A stretch of DNA of 64,000 nt from Primulina eburnea (Eukaryota > Streptophyta > Magnoliopsida > Lamiales > Gesneriaceae): assembly GCF_022965805.1 (NCBI RefSeq), contig NW_027331428.1:62001-126000 (forward strand), in the 5' to 3' direction. The notes beneath the pieces are model-generated. The model saw only the letters and a program-made list of their open reading frames with translations. It was not told the origin of the DNA and ran no database searches. Made by a program: the position numbers and the translations under genes. This document shows, piece after piece, positions 21,331 to 33,311 of this stretch (the stretch's first letter is position 1; each line of letters begins with the position of its first letter).

Positions 21331-24080
21331 TCCTCCCCTTCTTGAAAAGGATTTATCCTCAAATCTTGCTCATCACCTACATCAAACAACGACAAATCAC
21401 TAACATTAAATGTAGAACTTACGTTGTACTCACCTGGCAAGTCGAGTTTGTAGGCGTTTTCATTGATCCTCTCAAGAACTTGGAATGGCCCATCGCCCCT
21501 AGGTAATAGCTTTGAGCGTCGCTTCTCCGGAAACCTCTCCTTCCTCAAGTGTAGCCACACCCAATCACCCTTCTCGAATACCACCTTCTTTTTCCCCTTG
21601 TTAGCTTGCTTGGCATATTGCTCATTCTTCTTCTCAATGTTGGCTTTGGCCTTCTCATGCAACCCCCTAACAAATTCAGCCTTCCTTTTGCCATCCATGT
21701 TTAACCTTTCACTCACAGGTAAAGACATCAAATCCAACGGAGTCAAAGGATTAAAACCGTATACAATTTCAAATGGCGAATAGTTAGTAGTAGAATGCAC
21801 ACAACGATTATAAGCAAACTCAACAAATGGCAAGCAATTCTCCCAATTCTTTAAGTTCTTCTTGAGAATAGCACGTAATAACGTTCCTAACGTCCTATTA
21901 ACTACCTCAGTTTGACCATCAGTTTGAGGATGACAGGTCGTAGAAAACAGTAACTTAGTGCCAAGTTAAGCCCACAGTGTTTTCCAGAAATAACTTAGGA
22001 ATTTAACATCACGGTCCGACACAATTGTCCTAGGCATGCCATGCAGCCTAACGACTTCTCTAAAGAATAGGTCCACAATGTTAGATGCATCATCCGTCTT
22101 GTGACAAGCAATAAAGTGTGCCATTTTTGAAAACCTATCCACAACAACAAATATAGAGTCCCTCCCCTTCTTTGTCCTAGGTAACCCCAAAACAAAGTCC
22201 ATAGATATATCCACCCAAGGTTCACTAGGGACGGGAAGTGGTGTATATAATCCATGTGGTAGTGTCCTAGACTTAGCTTGTCTACAAGTTACGCACCTCT
22301 CACAAATACGCTCAACATCACGTTTCATGTGTGGCCAATAAAAATGTTCATGCAATGCACTTAAAGTTTTAGCCACCCCAAAGTGCCCCATCAAGCCACC
22401 CCCATGTGCTTCCCTAACAAGTAACTTACGAATTGATGACTTAGGAATGCACAATCTATCCTCTCTAAACAAGAAACCCTTATGCAAATAGAATTTATCA
22501 TGTGGACCATGCATACAAGTTTCAAACACTTCTTTAAAATCATCATCTAGCACATACAATTCTTTAACAAGCTCAAACCCCAAGATTTTAGATTCCAAAG
22601 TAGAGAAAAGCACATACCTCCGTGATAGTGCGTCGGCCACTATGTTTTCCTTACCTTATTTGTACTTGATGATGTAGGGGAACGTCTCTATGAACGCCAC
22701 CCACTTGGCATGCCGCTTGTTGAGCTTTTGTTGACCCTTAAGGTGCTTTAGAGATTCATGGTCCGTATGGATCACAAATTCCTTAGGCCTCAAGTAGTGC
22801 TGCCACGTCTCTAGGGTCCTCACAAGTGCGTAGAACTCCTTATCGTACGTGGGATAGTTAAGCGCTGCCCCATTGAGCTTTTCACTGAAGTACGCCACCG
22901 GCCTTCCTCCTTGCATCAACACGCCACCAATACCTACACCTGAAGCATCACATTCAATTTCAAAGGTGTTAGCAAAATCAGGTAAAACAAGTAAAGGAGC
23001 ATTAATCAACTTTTGCTTAATAAGGTTAAAGGACTTCTCTTGCTACTCGCCCCAATAGAATGGAACGTTTTTCTTGATTACCGCCGTCATCGGTGCCGCC
23101 AGTGTGCTAAAATCCTTGACAAACCTCCTATAGAAGCTTGCAAGACCATGAAAACTTCGAACTTGACCAACATTAGTAGGCGTTGGCCAATCCCGAATAG
23201 CACTTACCTTGTCTTCATCAACTTGTATACCCTGTGAACTTACCACAAAACCAAGGAAGACAAGTTTGCTAGTACAAAAATCACATTTCTTCAAGTTAGC
23301 ATACAAATTTTCAGCTCGTAATGTGATTAAAACAAGCCTCAAGTGGTTAACATGCTCATCCAAGTTTTTGCTATACTCTAGGATATCATCAAAATAAACA
23401 AAAACAAATTTTCCTATGTGTGCACGCAAAACATGATTCATTAACCTCATAAAGGTGCTAGGTGCATTAGTTAAGCCAAAAGGCATAACCATCCACTCAT
23501 ACAACCCGTATTTAGTTTTAAAAGCAGTTTTCCACTCATCACCTTCCCTCATCCTAATTTGGTGATACCCACTCTTCAAGTCAATTTTGCTAAAAATGCA
23601 AGAACCATGCAATTCATCTAACATATCATCTAGTCTAGGTATGGGATGCCTATACTTAATGGTTATGTTATTGATTGCCCTACAATCCACACACATACTC
23701 CATGAGCCATCTTTCTTAGGGACTAGTAAAACGGGCACCGCACAAGGTGACATGGACTCACGCACAAACCCCTTATCTAATAGCTCACTTACCTGTCGTT
23801 GCAGCTCCTTAGTCTCCTCCGGATTGCTCCTATAAGCTGGACGGTTTGGCAAGGCACTCCCGGGCACCAAATCAATTTGGTGCTCAATCCCCCTCAATGG
23901 TGGCAAGCCTTGAGGTAGCTCCTCCGGAAATACATCGTCAAATTCCTGCAATAGTGAAACAATAATACTCGGAAGGGATCCGGCTATATCACTTGTGTTA
24001 AGGAGAATCTCCTTGTAAAGAATTAACACAAGTGGTTCATGTGTGTGCAATAATTGTTTCAACTCACCTTTTTGGGCCAT
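21297..24080 (-). pseudogene. Element B pol: RT, RNase H and integrase, three nonsense codons
   Basis: From MAQKGELKQ (24080) the RT runs through [10 protein letters not shown] and VYFDDIL. It is stopped by TAG at 23043. RNase H follows in the same frame ([24 protein letters not shown]) and is stopped by TAA near 22656. The integrase zinc finger has [18 protein letters not shown] and CVTCRQAK. The core has [16 protein letters not shown] and DGQTEVVN, so all three catalytic acids are present, but a TAA at 21966 falls between the last two. The C-terminal domain ([31 protein letters not shown]) ends at 21297, about 34 bases inside the 3' LTR. The stops are single codons in one frame. Confidence 0.92.
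21331..21343 (-). promoter_or_regulatory. Element B polypurine tract
   Basis: The minus strand reads AAGAAGGGGAGGA directly before the LTR start TGATGCG. It lies inside the coding frame, because the integrase reading frame continues into the LTR. Confidence 0.87.
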
Positions 24081-24123
24081 ATATGATTTCTTTTTGGCCT
24101 CTTTCCTCTCTTTTTCTTTTCCC

Positions 24124-25923
24124 TCATTTTCTTTCCTCTCTTTTTTTTGTTTTTGTGGCTATCTCACTCTTTTGATCACTCTTTTTTTCAGCCACTTCAT
24201 TTTTGTTTTCAAAGGCCATCTCACTTTTTAGTTCACTCTTTTTTTCGGCCTCATCTCTCTTTTTCTTTTTCAAGTGGTCCTCCAATACTTGCTTTGGGGA
24301 CAATGGAAGTAAGACAACAGTTTCTTTTTTCAAGACAAACGAGTACTTATTTTTGAACCCATCGTGAGTCACTCGCCTATCAAATTGCCATGGCCTACCC
24401 AACAATATATGATAAGCATGCATAGGTACCATGTCACACAAAACCTCATCCACATACTTCCCAATTGAAAAGGACACTAGAACTTGCCTATTCACTCTCA
24501 CCTCCGCACAATCATTCAACCATTGAAGCCTATATGGTTGAGGGTGTTTTATTGTAGGCAATCCCAATTTTTCCACCAACTCAACACTAACCACATTAGT
24601 GCAACTCCCTCCATCTATGATGATATTGCAAACCCTACCATTCACAAAACATCTAGTGTGGAACAAATTCTCCCTTTGGCTAGCCTCCTCATTCTTGACT
24701 TGGGCACTCATGATTCGCCTAGTCACTAGCGCTTCTCCTACAACCGCCCCATATCCCTCATCGGGATCCTCCAACTCAGGCATATCATCATCACTACCCT
24801 CGCCATCTCCCTCACTTTGAGATTCATACTCACCATAATCATTCAAGATCATCACCCTCTTATTAGGACAATCACTAGAAATATGACCCATCCCTTGACA
24901 CCTAAAACATCTAACATCTCTAGAGCGATTAGAAGGAGTTTCAGATTTACCTTGGACTCCTTGCTTAGGCGCCTCTTGTTTGGTCTCAAATTTGGGCTTG
25001 GCCACTACTTTGTTCTCCTCACGCTTCCCCACATTTGATCTCCAAGAAGATGATGCACCTCCGGTTTGATTGGTGCGGCCAACTCCTCGCCTCTTGAGTT
25101 GTTGCTCCACTTTTATGGCCATTTGCACCATCTCGTCTAGATCTAAGTAGTGCCGAAGCTCCACTTGATCTTGGATCTCCCTGTTCAAACCACAAAGAAA
25201 ACGAGCCATAGTTGCTTCATTATCCTCCTCAGTATTTGCCGTAATCATGAGTACTTCCATCTCCTTATAGTAGTCCTCAACACTCTTCAACCCTTGCCTC
25301 AAAGTTTGTAGCCTCTTAAACATCTCCCTATAATAGTGGTTAGGCACAAACCTCTTCCTCATTACACTCTTCATCTCATCCCAAGATTCAATAGGTCTCT
25401 CATTATACTTTCTTTTAGTGGTCACTAATTGATCCCACCAAATGAGAGCATAGTCTAAGAATTCAACCACCGCCAACCTCACCTTCTTTTGTTCGGAGTA
25501 GTGGTGACATGCAAATACGAACTCTACCCTCTTTTCCCATTCTAGGTACGCCTCCGGGTCCGATTTCCCATGGAATGAAGGGATTTTCATCTTAATGCTA
25601 CCCATGTGACCATCTTCCCTTGTCTCCTCATATCTACCCCGCATGGCTTCCCTTCTTCCTCTACCAAATCCTCTATCTCTTCCATTCCTACCCCAATTCT
25701 CATTTTGACTCTCATCGCCTCCTCCTAGATCATACTCCTCGCCATCTCTACCCAAATCCTTAGGCTTAGGTTTACCCCCACTAACACTAACCTCAAGTTT
25801 ACCCAACCTCTCATGCAACGACTCCATTTGGGTCGTCATCGCCCTACTAAAATCCCCAAACAACGCATCCATTTGGGCCTTAGACACCCCCGAATTCGAA
25901 CTATCTCCAACCTCCCTCTCCAT
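24124..25923 (-). pseudogene. Element B Gag-protease, frameshifted from pol
   Basis: A 599-residue frame begins MEREVGDSSN at 25923, after a leader with no other gene. The Gag core has KIPSFHGKSDPEAYLEWEKR and LDYALIWWDQL. A single zinc knuckle CFRCQGMGHISSDC follows, then an acidic stretch (SEGDGEGSDDDMPELEDPDE). The retropepsin-like domain has IIDGGSCTNVVS (DGG in place of DTG) and ILLGRPWQFDRR. The end is Lys/Glu-rich. The frame stops at 24124, while pol opens in another frame at 24080. Related elements have one continuous frame, so I infer a one-base indel in the low-complexity region. The domain itself is otherwise intact. Confidence 0.9.
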
Positions 25924-26528
25924 TTAATTTCAAATTTGTACCTGCAAGAAAAGGTTAGTAGAAATAAAATAATCCTCACCCAAATGCTCACGGTCACTCC
26001 AAAGAAATTCTCTCGTTTTTTTTTCCTCACAATTTTGTTTGCTCACAACAAATACTCACCGTTCACTCCAAAGAAAAGTCACTCGCACTCAAGTGTATCA
26101 CTCGAATTTTGAAAGCTCTCTTGGAAGTGCTCAAGCTTTGTATTGCGGGTATATCAAACAATCAAGGTTCAAACTTGTGAACAAATGCTACCGACTCACT
26201 TGGACTGTGTAGACAAGAAATTCGAATATAGGGAATTTATTTATTTTTTTTTTTGACTGCGAGAGGCAATTGACTATGACTCTCTAAAGGGAATAGAACA
26301 ATATATCAAAAAGAAATAATGGTGAATTTTCGGAATTTTTGTACTTTTTTTTTTTTTTTTACTACTCGAAAATCCCAAAAAAATTCACCAACAAATTTCG
26401 AGAATCACAGATTCACGAAAAAAATTTACGAAGAACGATAGAACAAAACAGATCTGAAAATAATGAATAAATAATACAGATCTGCAATTTAAAAACAAGA
26501 TAACTAACTTGAATTCAATAAACCTAAA

Positions 26529-26540
26529 GCTCTAATACCA
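26529..26540 (-). promoter_or_regulatory. Element B primer-binding site
   Basis: The minus strand reads TGGTATTAGAGC, two bases after the 5' LTR end. This is one mismatch from the usual TGGTATCAGAGC. The leader between it and gag (25924-26528) holds only A/T-rich sequence with a long homopolymer run near 26343. Confidence 0.85.
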
Positions 26541-26542
26541 AA

Positions 26543-27463
26543 TGATGTGAATCTTGACACGAATAAATAGCAAACACGATTAAAAATAAATCGCACCCTC
26601 TATTCAATTACGATATTAAGATTCGTGTGTTTTTCCCGATCTTTTGAATCAAGTATTGTGTGATATTCACCTCTAAACTAGCAAGAGTTTAGCAACAAAT
26701 AAACACGAGGATAAACAATCGAAAACTATACGAACCTTCGAAGAACTTTGCCTACGACAATCCGCACAAGCAACGATCGACAAACGCCACAAAGTTAAAA
26801 CTTTGATAAGTTTGATTTTGATTTAACAAAGCTTGGCTTTGAAAAGTTGAGAGAAAATTCTCAAAAGGTTTGATAAACTCAAAATATTATGTGTAATGTG
26901 TCTTGAATTTCGTCCAAATACATTATAATAAAGAAAAGATATCAAAAATCTAGTCTCCCAAAATAATAAAACTCTAGAAAAGGAAACAAATCCGCGCAGA
27001 AAACACTAGGCACGGACCCCGGGCAGACCTCCGTGTCTGGGTCCGTGTACATACTGTAAAACTCTTCAATCGAGATCAAGGGACACGGACCCCGTGCTCA
27101 CCTCCGTGTACGGGTCCGTGTAGGCACTGTATTTGCCAATAACAAAGGGCACGGACCCCGTGCCTGGGTCCGTCTCCAGGTCCGTGGAGCCACTGTAAAA
27201 ACTCATCCCAGCTTGTAAAGGACACGGACCCCGTGTGCAGGTCCGTGTACACGTCCGTGTAGCCTCGGGTTTCTCCAACAATGCTTGAATGACATTCCGT
27301 TGGCCTCCAAACGGTTACTCCCATCAATCACGACTTCTTCAGGCTTGCTCACTGACTCCTTGTAGTGCCTCCTTGAATCTCTTTAGTCGACCCCTCGTGA
27401 TTGGATCCCTCCGGAAACTGCAAAGGATCCCATGCTTTCCTTGGGACGTCCACGTTCGCATCA
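26543..27463 (-). repeat. Element B 5' LTR (921 bp)
   Basis: It has the same ends as the 3' copy (TGATGCGAACG at 27463, TCACATCA at 26543). GC-rich CACGGGGTCCGTGTCC-type units lie at about 27010-27262. It is followed on the plus strand by AAGCC and then by element A's pol. Confidence 0.94.
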
Positions 27464-28927
27464 AAGCCACTCCGACTTGCTACGATCCAAGCTGAACCTG
27501 GTTTTATTATGAGGATCAAAGAAGCACAGAGAAGGGATCAGAACGTGCAAAGATCGATTCAAATGGTCAGATCAGGGCATATGTCAGAATATCAGGTACA
27601 TGATCATGTGCTGTACGTGAATAACCGTCTTGTTGTGCCAGATGTTGCAGAGTTGAGACAGCAGATTCTGTCAGAGGCACATGGTAGTAGGTTCAGCATT
27701 CATCCTGGTGGCAGGAAGATGTATAATGACTTGAAGACACAATTCTGGTGGAAACAAATGAAATCAGATATTGCAGAATTTGTGTCTAAGTGTTTGAACT
27801 GCCAACAAGTAAAAGCTGAAAGAAAGAAGCCGGGAGGTTTACTTCAGAGTTTATCTATTCCAGAATGGAAATGGGACCACATTTCCATGGATTTCGTGAC
27901 GAAGTTACCTCGATCATCCAGAGGCTGCGATGCGATTTGGGTCATTATTGACAGCTTGACCAAATCTGCTTGTTTCATTCCGTACAGAATGACATATAGA
28001 CAAGATCAGATGGCGGAGATATATATTCGAGAGGTAGTCAGATTGCATGGAGTGCCGAAGTCTATCGTATCAGATCGTGATCCACGATTCACTTCTCACT
28101 TTTGGCACAGCTTACAGCAGGCTTTGGGTACGACATTACACCTGAGTACTGCTTATCACCCTCAGACAGACGGACAGTCAGAACGGACTATCCAGACACT
28201 AGAGGATATGTTGAGAGCCGTTGTGCTAGATTTTGGCATTAGTTGGCAAGATTCCCTACCTCTTTGCGAATTTTCTTACAATAATAGCTATCAGACGAGT
28301 ATCCAGATGGCACCGTTTGAAGCTTTGTATGGCAAGAGGTGCAGATCTCCGCTATATTGGGATGATATCTCAGAAGTACCAGAACTGGGGCCAGACATGA
28401 TTCGTGACATGATTGAGAAGGTGAAAGTTATTCAGAAAAGAATGAAGACAGCACAGGATAGACAAGCAAAGTACGCCAATGTTCGACGTAGACCGTTAGT
28501 ATTTGAGACAGGAGATAGAGTATTCTTAAAGATTTCTCCTTTCAGAGGCGTTGTAAGATTTGCCAAACGCGGGAAACTATCTCCTCGATACATTGGGCCT
28601 TACGAAATTCTTGAGAAGATTGGAGATCGAGCTTACAGACTTGCTCTTTCTCCTTCTCTATCCGGAATACATGACGTGTTTCACGTATCAATGTTGCGAA
28701 GATATATGCCCGATGTTTCCCATGTCATTCAACCTGACGAAGCTGAACTTGATCAGACTTTGAGCTATGTGGAACAACCGATACAGATTCTTGATCGGAA
28801 AGATAAGCAACTCAGAACGAAGACTATTCCACTTGTGAAAGTTCAGTGGAGTCGTCATGGCATCGAGGAAGCGACTTGGGAAACAGAGGCAGACATGAGG
28901 CAGAAACACCCCGATTTATTTATATGA
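27464..28927 (+). pseudogene. Element A pol, second part: integrase and chromodomain region
   Basis: Directly after element B the frame opens with PLRLATIQAEPGF and stays open to TGA at 28927. The HHCC finger has SIHPGGRKMY and CLNCQQVK. The DD35E core has [17 protein letters not shown] and DGQSERT. The C-terminal part has GDRVFLKISPFRG, HDVFHVSMLRRYMPD and a final ILDRKDKQLR...EEATWETEADMRQKHPDLF, the Tekay-type chromodomain region. This half has no stop or shift, unlike the first half. A change of [10 protein letters not shown] (as in E) to IDSLTKSACF is visible. Confidence 0.93.
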
Positions 28928-29014
28928 TGTAAGTATTTATTCAGTTTTAGATTGTAATACTGTTTTAAATACTCTAATTGATTTATTCCAAGTTCGAGGA
29001 CGAACTTATGTCTT

Positions 29015-29027
29015 AGAAGGGGAGAAA
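29015..29027 (+). promoter_or_regulatory. Element A polypurine tract
   Basis: AGAAGGGGAGAAA directly before the 3' LTR (TGTAATGCCC at 29028). The 90 bases between the pol stop and this tract hold nothing else. Confidence 0.88.
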
Positions 29028-30863
29028 TGTAATGCCCAGAACACTGAGTGATCATTCTGAATTGATAGATATGTTATGAATAATGTGCATGGATATAAGA
29101 AATAAGAGAGGAAGAAGTTTGGCTTGAAATGTAGAATTATGCAATTTTTAATTCGAAGCCATACCGCACCCGCGGTGCTTGTAGACACCGCACCCGCGGT
29201 GCATGGACAGTAAGTTGGCCAAAATTTCCGTAGCATCACCGCACCCGCGGTGCAGCAAGACCGCACCCGCGGTGTTGTAAAGACCGCACCCGCGGTCGAC
29301 AGTTTGGAAAAATTGTAGGGCTGCCGAAGCATGAGCGCACCCGCGGTAATGATATGAGCGCACCCGCGGTGATGCAGCCGAGGAATCCACTCTTGTTCTC
29401 AACTTGACACATGGCAGGGGTATCTCCTTCTCATTTTCCAGCAGGCAGAACCGAGAATTCCTCAAATTCTCAAGGCTTTAAAGTTGGATATCTCAAGATT
29501 TAGTCATCCAAATTATATTCCGAGTTGAGATTCTTGTTCCTTGCATTGAAGGCATCAAAAGGTATACTTTTTATATCATTCCAACATGTTTCGAGAATTG
29601 CATGTAAAGGAAATGCTGTTATAATTGTATTTAGATGTTCTTGTGAAGATAACGAGTTTATAATCGAAACCGGAACGAAGAAATGATATCGTATGCATAT
29701 CCTATGAATTTCAGCATGGTTTATGAATAGTTGGGGCATAATTATTGTGTTTTAGATGGATAGTGTGGTGGATTATGAATGAGAATAATTGAGGATTGAG
29801 TTGTGTGTTGACCGGTATTACGAATATATGTCGTTATGCTGTCAAATTATATCGAGATCACGTAGTGACTTGGATATGTGTTGATTAGATGAGAGATTGA
29901 TAGATTGTATATCCACATTTCCATTTCAGATTCGTCTTTACGACCGTGACAGCGACTGTGCAAAGAAAGGTATAGTACATGTTTTGTTTGGGGAATCACG
30001 ACTCAAAGGAGATCACATTTGAGTTTCCCAACCAAAATCACATACTTGTTTTATTATCTATATCTTGATATGATTATGATTGTTATAGAATTGTTTCTAG
30101 AACTTGTATACAAATCTTGCTATGATTTGTTTACAGATCATGTTGCATTGCATTAAGATGATCATGCTTGTTTACAGATTTTGTATTCATGCATTAAGAT
30201 AGGAAAGTCTGAGAGATCATCCAGACTTCTAGATGTTCGGCGATATCACAGCTTAGGGGAAGATCACCGCCCCTATTGTAGATGTGGATACAGATCAGGC
30301 CGAAGTCTAGGAATAAGACATACCGTCACTCCGATTGGGAGGGTAGGTGATAGATCGTCTTATTCACACCGGGATCCATAGATTTCTAGTCGAGTCGAGT
30401 CTAGACATGATTAGATTCGCATTGCATTATTATATATGAATGATATTCATATTAGCATGTTTCATGTGTTTAGACTGTTTTAATCCATGTATACATGTTT
30501 ATACTGGGATTTGTTCTCACCGATTTTCCGGCTGTTGTTATGTCTGTATGTGTGCATAACAACAGGTGGGGCAGGATCTGGGTCGAGACAACGATGATCG
30601 TGATAGCGTGGTGATCTCGGGCGCAGCAGAGGACTAGTGGTTCTTTTGTTAGACTTGTACTATCATTTGAGTTTAGATGATAGTGAACACTAGTTGTATA
30701 TAGACCAACACATGTATTTTATGTTTTATATTGTAAATTAAATTAAGAACTTATGTTTGTTTAGTTACATTTGATTTAATGTAAAAAGAGAAAATTTGAC
30801 CCACGTTTTATAATAACGATCCATTTAATCCCAAGAAAAAGAATTAGAGCCCGGGTCCCCACA
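29028..30863 (+). repeat. Element A 3' LTR (1,836 bp)
   Basis: It is bounded by the polypurine tract and by AAATA (30864-30868). It has seven GC-rich ACCGCACCCGCGGTG-type units. The 24-bp segment with the TATA box of the 5' LTR is absent near 29422. Other differences are scattered single bases. Confidence 0.94.
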
Positions 30864-30922
30864 AAATATTTTAAAATAGTCACCAACATTTATCTGTTTT
30901 CACTTTTCAGTACAAATTGACA

Positions 30923-31783
30923 ATGTATTCGATTCGCAATCCGATGTCCATAATACTCGACAAACACATATTAACTGGACCTAATTACCTCACTTGGCTA
31001 AGAAACCTGAAAATCTTCTTGAATTCGGAAAGGGTAGCATATACACTGACTGAGTCGCCCCCTGTTGAGGCTCCGACTGACTGCAATCCTGAGGAATTGC
31101 AGGTTTACAAGGAATGGTGTGACCATGACTTGATAGCCAGGTGTTATATGCTGACTTCTATGAATGATGAGCTGCAGAGGTGTTTTGAGGATGCAAAGAG
31201 TGCTGCTGACATTCTTTTGCATCTCAAGGAGCTCTTTGGTGAGCAAACACGACCTCTTAGGCATGCTACCGTCAAGGAGCTGATCACTATGCACATGCGA
31301 GATGTGGCCTCGGTCCATGAGCATGGCCTGAAGTTGATTGGGCTCGTGGATAAGCTCGTTGGCATGGATATGATCTTGCCTTCGGAGTTGACCACCGACG
31401 TGTTGCTGTTATCATTGCCTAGCTCATTTGATCCTTTTGTGGTGAACTTCAACATGAACAAGATGGAGCCGACCATTGAGGAGTTGGTGAATATGTTTGT
31501 TACGTTTGAATCAACCATCAAGAAAGAGAAGTTGGTTCTTTATGTGGGTTCTTCATCTGGTACGAAGATTGATCCACATGGGAATGGAAAGAAGCGTTCT
31601 TTCCAACGTCCCAAGAAGAACGTGCCCTTGATGAGGCAATCTCCGAATCCTGTTGAGGCAGCCACACCAGTTAAGGCTGACAAGACTAGTGATGTTTGTC
31701 ATCACTGCAAGAAGCCTGGACATTGGAGGCGAAATTGCAAGGAATATCTGGCCCAGAAGAGTTCTGGAAACGGTATGTTCTAA
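30923..31783 (+). pseudogene. Copia-2 gag, closed by a stop before protease
   Basis: I chose the ATG at 30923 (MYSIRNPMSI), which aligns with the Copia-1 start. The UBN2-type Gag is collinear with Copia-1 residues 1-285, with many substitutions. The zinc knuckle CHHCKKPGHWRRNC is conserved. A TAA at 31781-31783 follows GMF, exactly where Copia-1 continues into its protease. The leader bases 30869-30922 join to 15203 once element A is removed. Confidence 0.92.
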
Positions 31784-33311
31784 ATTGAAGTAAAAATTAA
31801 CTCTACTTCTTGGGTATTAGATACTGGTTATGACTCACATCTCTGTAATGGGTTACAGGTGATGGGAAGAAGTAAGATGCTTAAGGGAAGGTGAGACCTT
31901 CTTGAGAATGGCTATGGAGCAAGAGTTGCTGCCAAGACCTTAAGAAATGTTTACTTATTGTTGAACAATGATTTTTTAAGTTAATTTTAAGAGATGTTTT
32001 GTTTGTACCTTTTTGGTGAAAAACATTGTTTCCATTTCTATTGTGATAAAAATGGATATTCTTGTTTATTTAGCAAAGGTGTTTGCAACATTTACAAGAA
32101 TGAATGTTTAATTGGTACTTGAGAACTTGAAAACGATCTCTATAACTTAAAATTTAAAGATATTCCATTAAATGTTCATTCAAAAGGCAGACACCATATG
32201 AGATATGGATGGGTAAGCCTCCCAAATATTCTTATCTTAGAATATGGGGGTGCCCTGCTTATGAAATAGGTAGTGGGAGATAAATTGGATAGTCGATCCA
32301 TTTTATGCTACTTTGTGGGATATCCAATGAATTCGGTTGGATACTACTTCTATCATCCTCAAGAAACAAAGGGTTTGTTTTTAGGAATGCAACCTTTTTG
32401 GAAAAGGAATTTCTATTGGATAGAAAAGAGGAGATGATAGAACTCGAAGAGGTTCGAGAGACACCCACAATTGTAGAACCCACACCCGAAGAGCCAAGAG
32501 AGGAGATACAAGCTCCTAGAAAATCCGAGAGAGTCTCGAGACCACCTAGGAGGTATGGTCTGCTTCTTGAAGAGGGCCATGATGAGCCTAACCATGGATG
32601 TGATCCAAGGACCTTTAAGGAAGCATTATTTGATGCCGATTCATCCAAGTGGCTTGAAGCAATGGAATCTGAGATGAATTCCATGCATCCGAACCAAGTG
32701 TGGAATCTCGTGGATCCACCTGAGGGAATTGTTCCCATAGGGTGTAAATGGATTTACAAGAGGAAACTTGGGGCGGATGGGAAGGTATTGACCTTCAAGG
32801 CGCAATTGGTGGCAAAAGGATATACTCAAATACAAGGAGTTGACTTTGAGGAAACCTTTTCACCAGTTGCAATGTTCAAGTCCATAAGGATTTTGCTAGC
32901 CATAGCTGCATGGTATGACTATGAGATATGGCAGATGGATGTCAAGACAACCTTTCTTAATGGGGATATTAAGGAAGAGATTTACATGTCTCAAACCTGG
33001 AGGGTTTACATCTATCGGAAGTGAGCATATGGTATGCAAACTTCAGAGATCTATTTATGGTCTAAAGCAGGCATCTAGGAGTTGGAACCTTAGATTCGAT
33101 AGTACAATCAAAGAGTTGATTTACTAAGAATCCTGAGGAACCCTGTATGTATAAGAAGGTCAGTGGGAGTGTTGTGACATTCCTGGTGTTTTATGTTGAT
33201 GACATTCTAATCATTGGGAATGATGTAGGAATGTTGCAATCAACTAAGATATGGTTAGCGAGTAAGTTCTCGATGCAGGACTTGGGTGAAGCATCTTTTG
33301 TATTGTGATAC
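31784..33311 (+). pseudogene. Copia-2 protease remnant, integrase deletion, and N-terminal RT
   Basis: STSWVLDTGYDSHLCNG (about 31801) is the protease remnant, followed by shifts and stops. Near 32170 the sequence passes from the DIPLN segment, upstream of the integrase, straight to TPYEIWMG-like sequence downstream of it. In Copia-1 the matching points are 657 bp apart and both lie at TGGACATTGTT (288-298 and 945-955). RT is readable at 32305-33024 (IGCKWIYKRKLGADG, AQLVAKGYTQIQGVDFEETF), then in other frames with YGLKQASRSW and FYVDDILIIG near 33190. At 33311 it is cut by insert G. Confidence 0.9.

Larger units (their letters stand above)
20413..27463 (-). mobile_element. Element B: Ty3/gypsy chromovirus, CRM-like, nested in element A
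   Basis: LTRs at 20413-21330 and 26543-27463 are flanked by the direct repeat AAGCC (20408-20412 and 27464-27468). On the minus strand the order is 5' LTR, primer site, Gag-protease, RT, RNase H, integrase, polypurine tract, 3' LTR. Features pointing to the CRM clade, as I recall the family, are the RT sequence [20 protein letters not shown], a protease with IDGGSCTNV instead of DTG, an integrase end of the [17 protein letters not shown] type, and a frame that runs into the 3' LTR. I can see no chromodomain beyond that. Its integrase is the closest relative here of the 364-bp satellite. Confidence 0.93.
15204..30863 (+). mobile_element. Element A: Ty3/gypsy chromovirus (Tekay-like) carrying nested element B
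   Basis: The two LTRs (15204-17085, 29028-30863) begin TGTAATGCCC and end GTCCCCACA, flanked by the 5-bp direct repeat AAATA. A TGGTATCAGAGC primer site follows the 5' LTR and a purine tract precedes the 3' LTR. Gag and pol fragments lie at 17338-20412 and 27464-28927. Element B (20413-27463) sits between RNase H and integrase, flanked by AAGCC. Removing B restores the reading phase across the gap, so B arrived after A. Without B, A is about 8.6 kb. Confidence 0.95.

Noticed and set aside
20413..27463. Segmental duplication (920-bp copies at 20413 and 26543)
   Set aside because: The copies flank a retrotransposon body with primer site, polypurine tract and 5-bp duplication, so they are LTRs.
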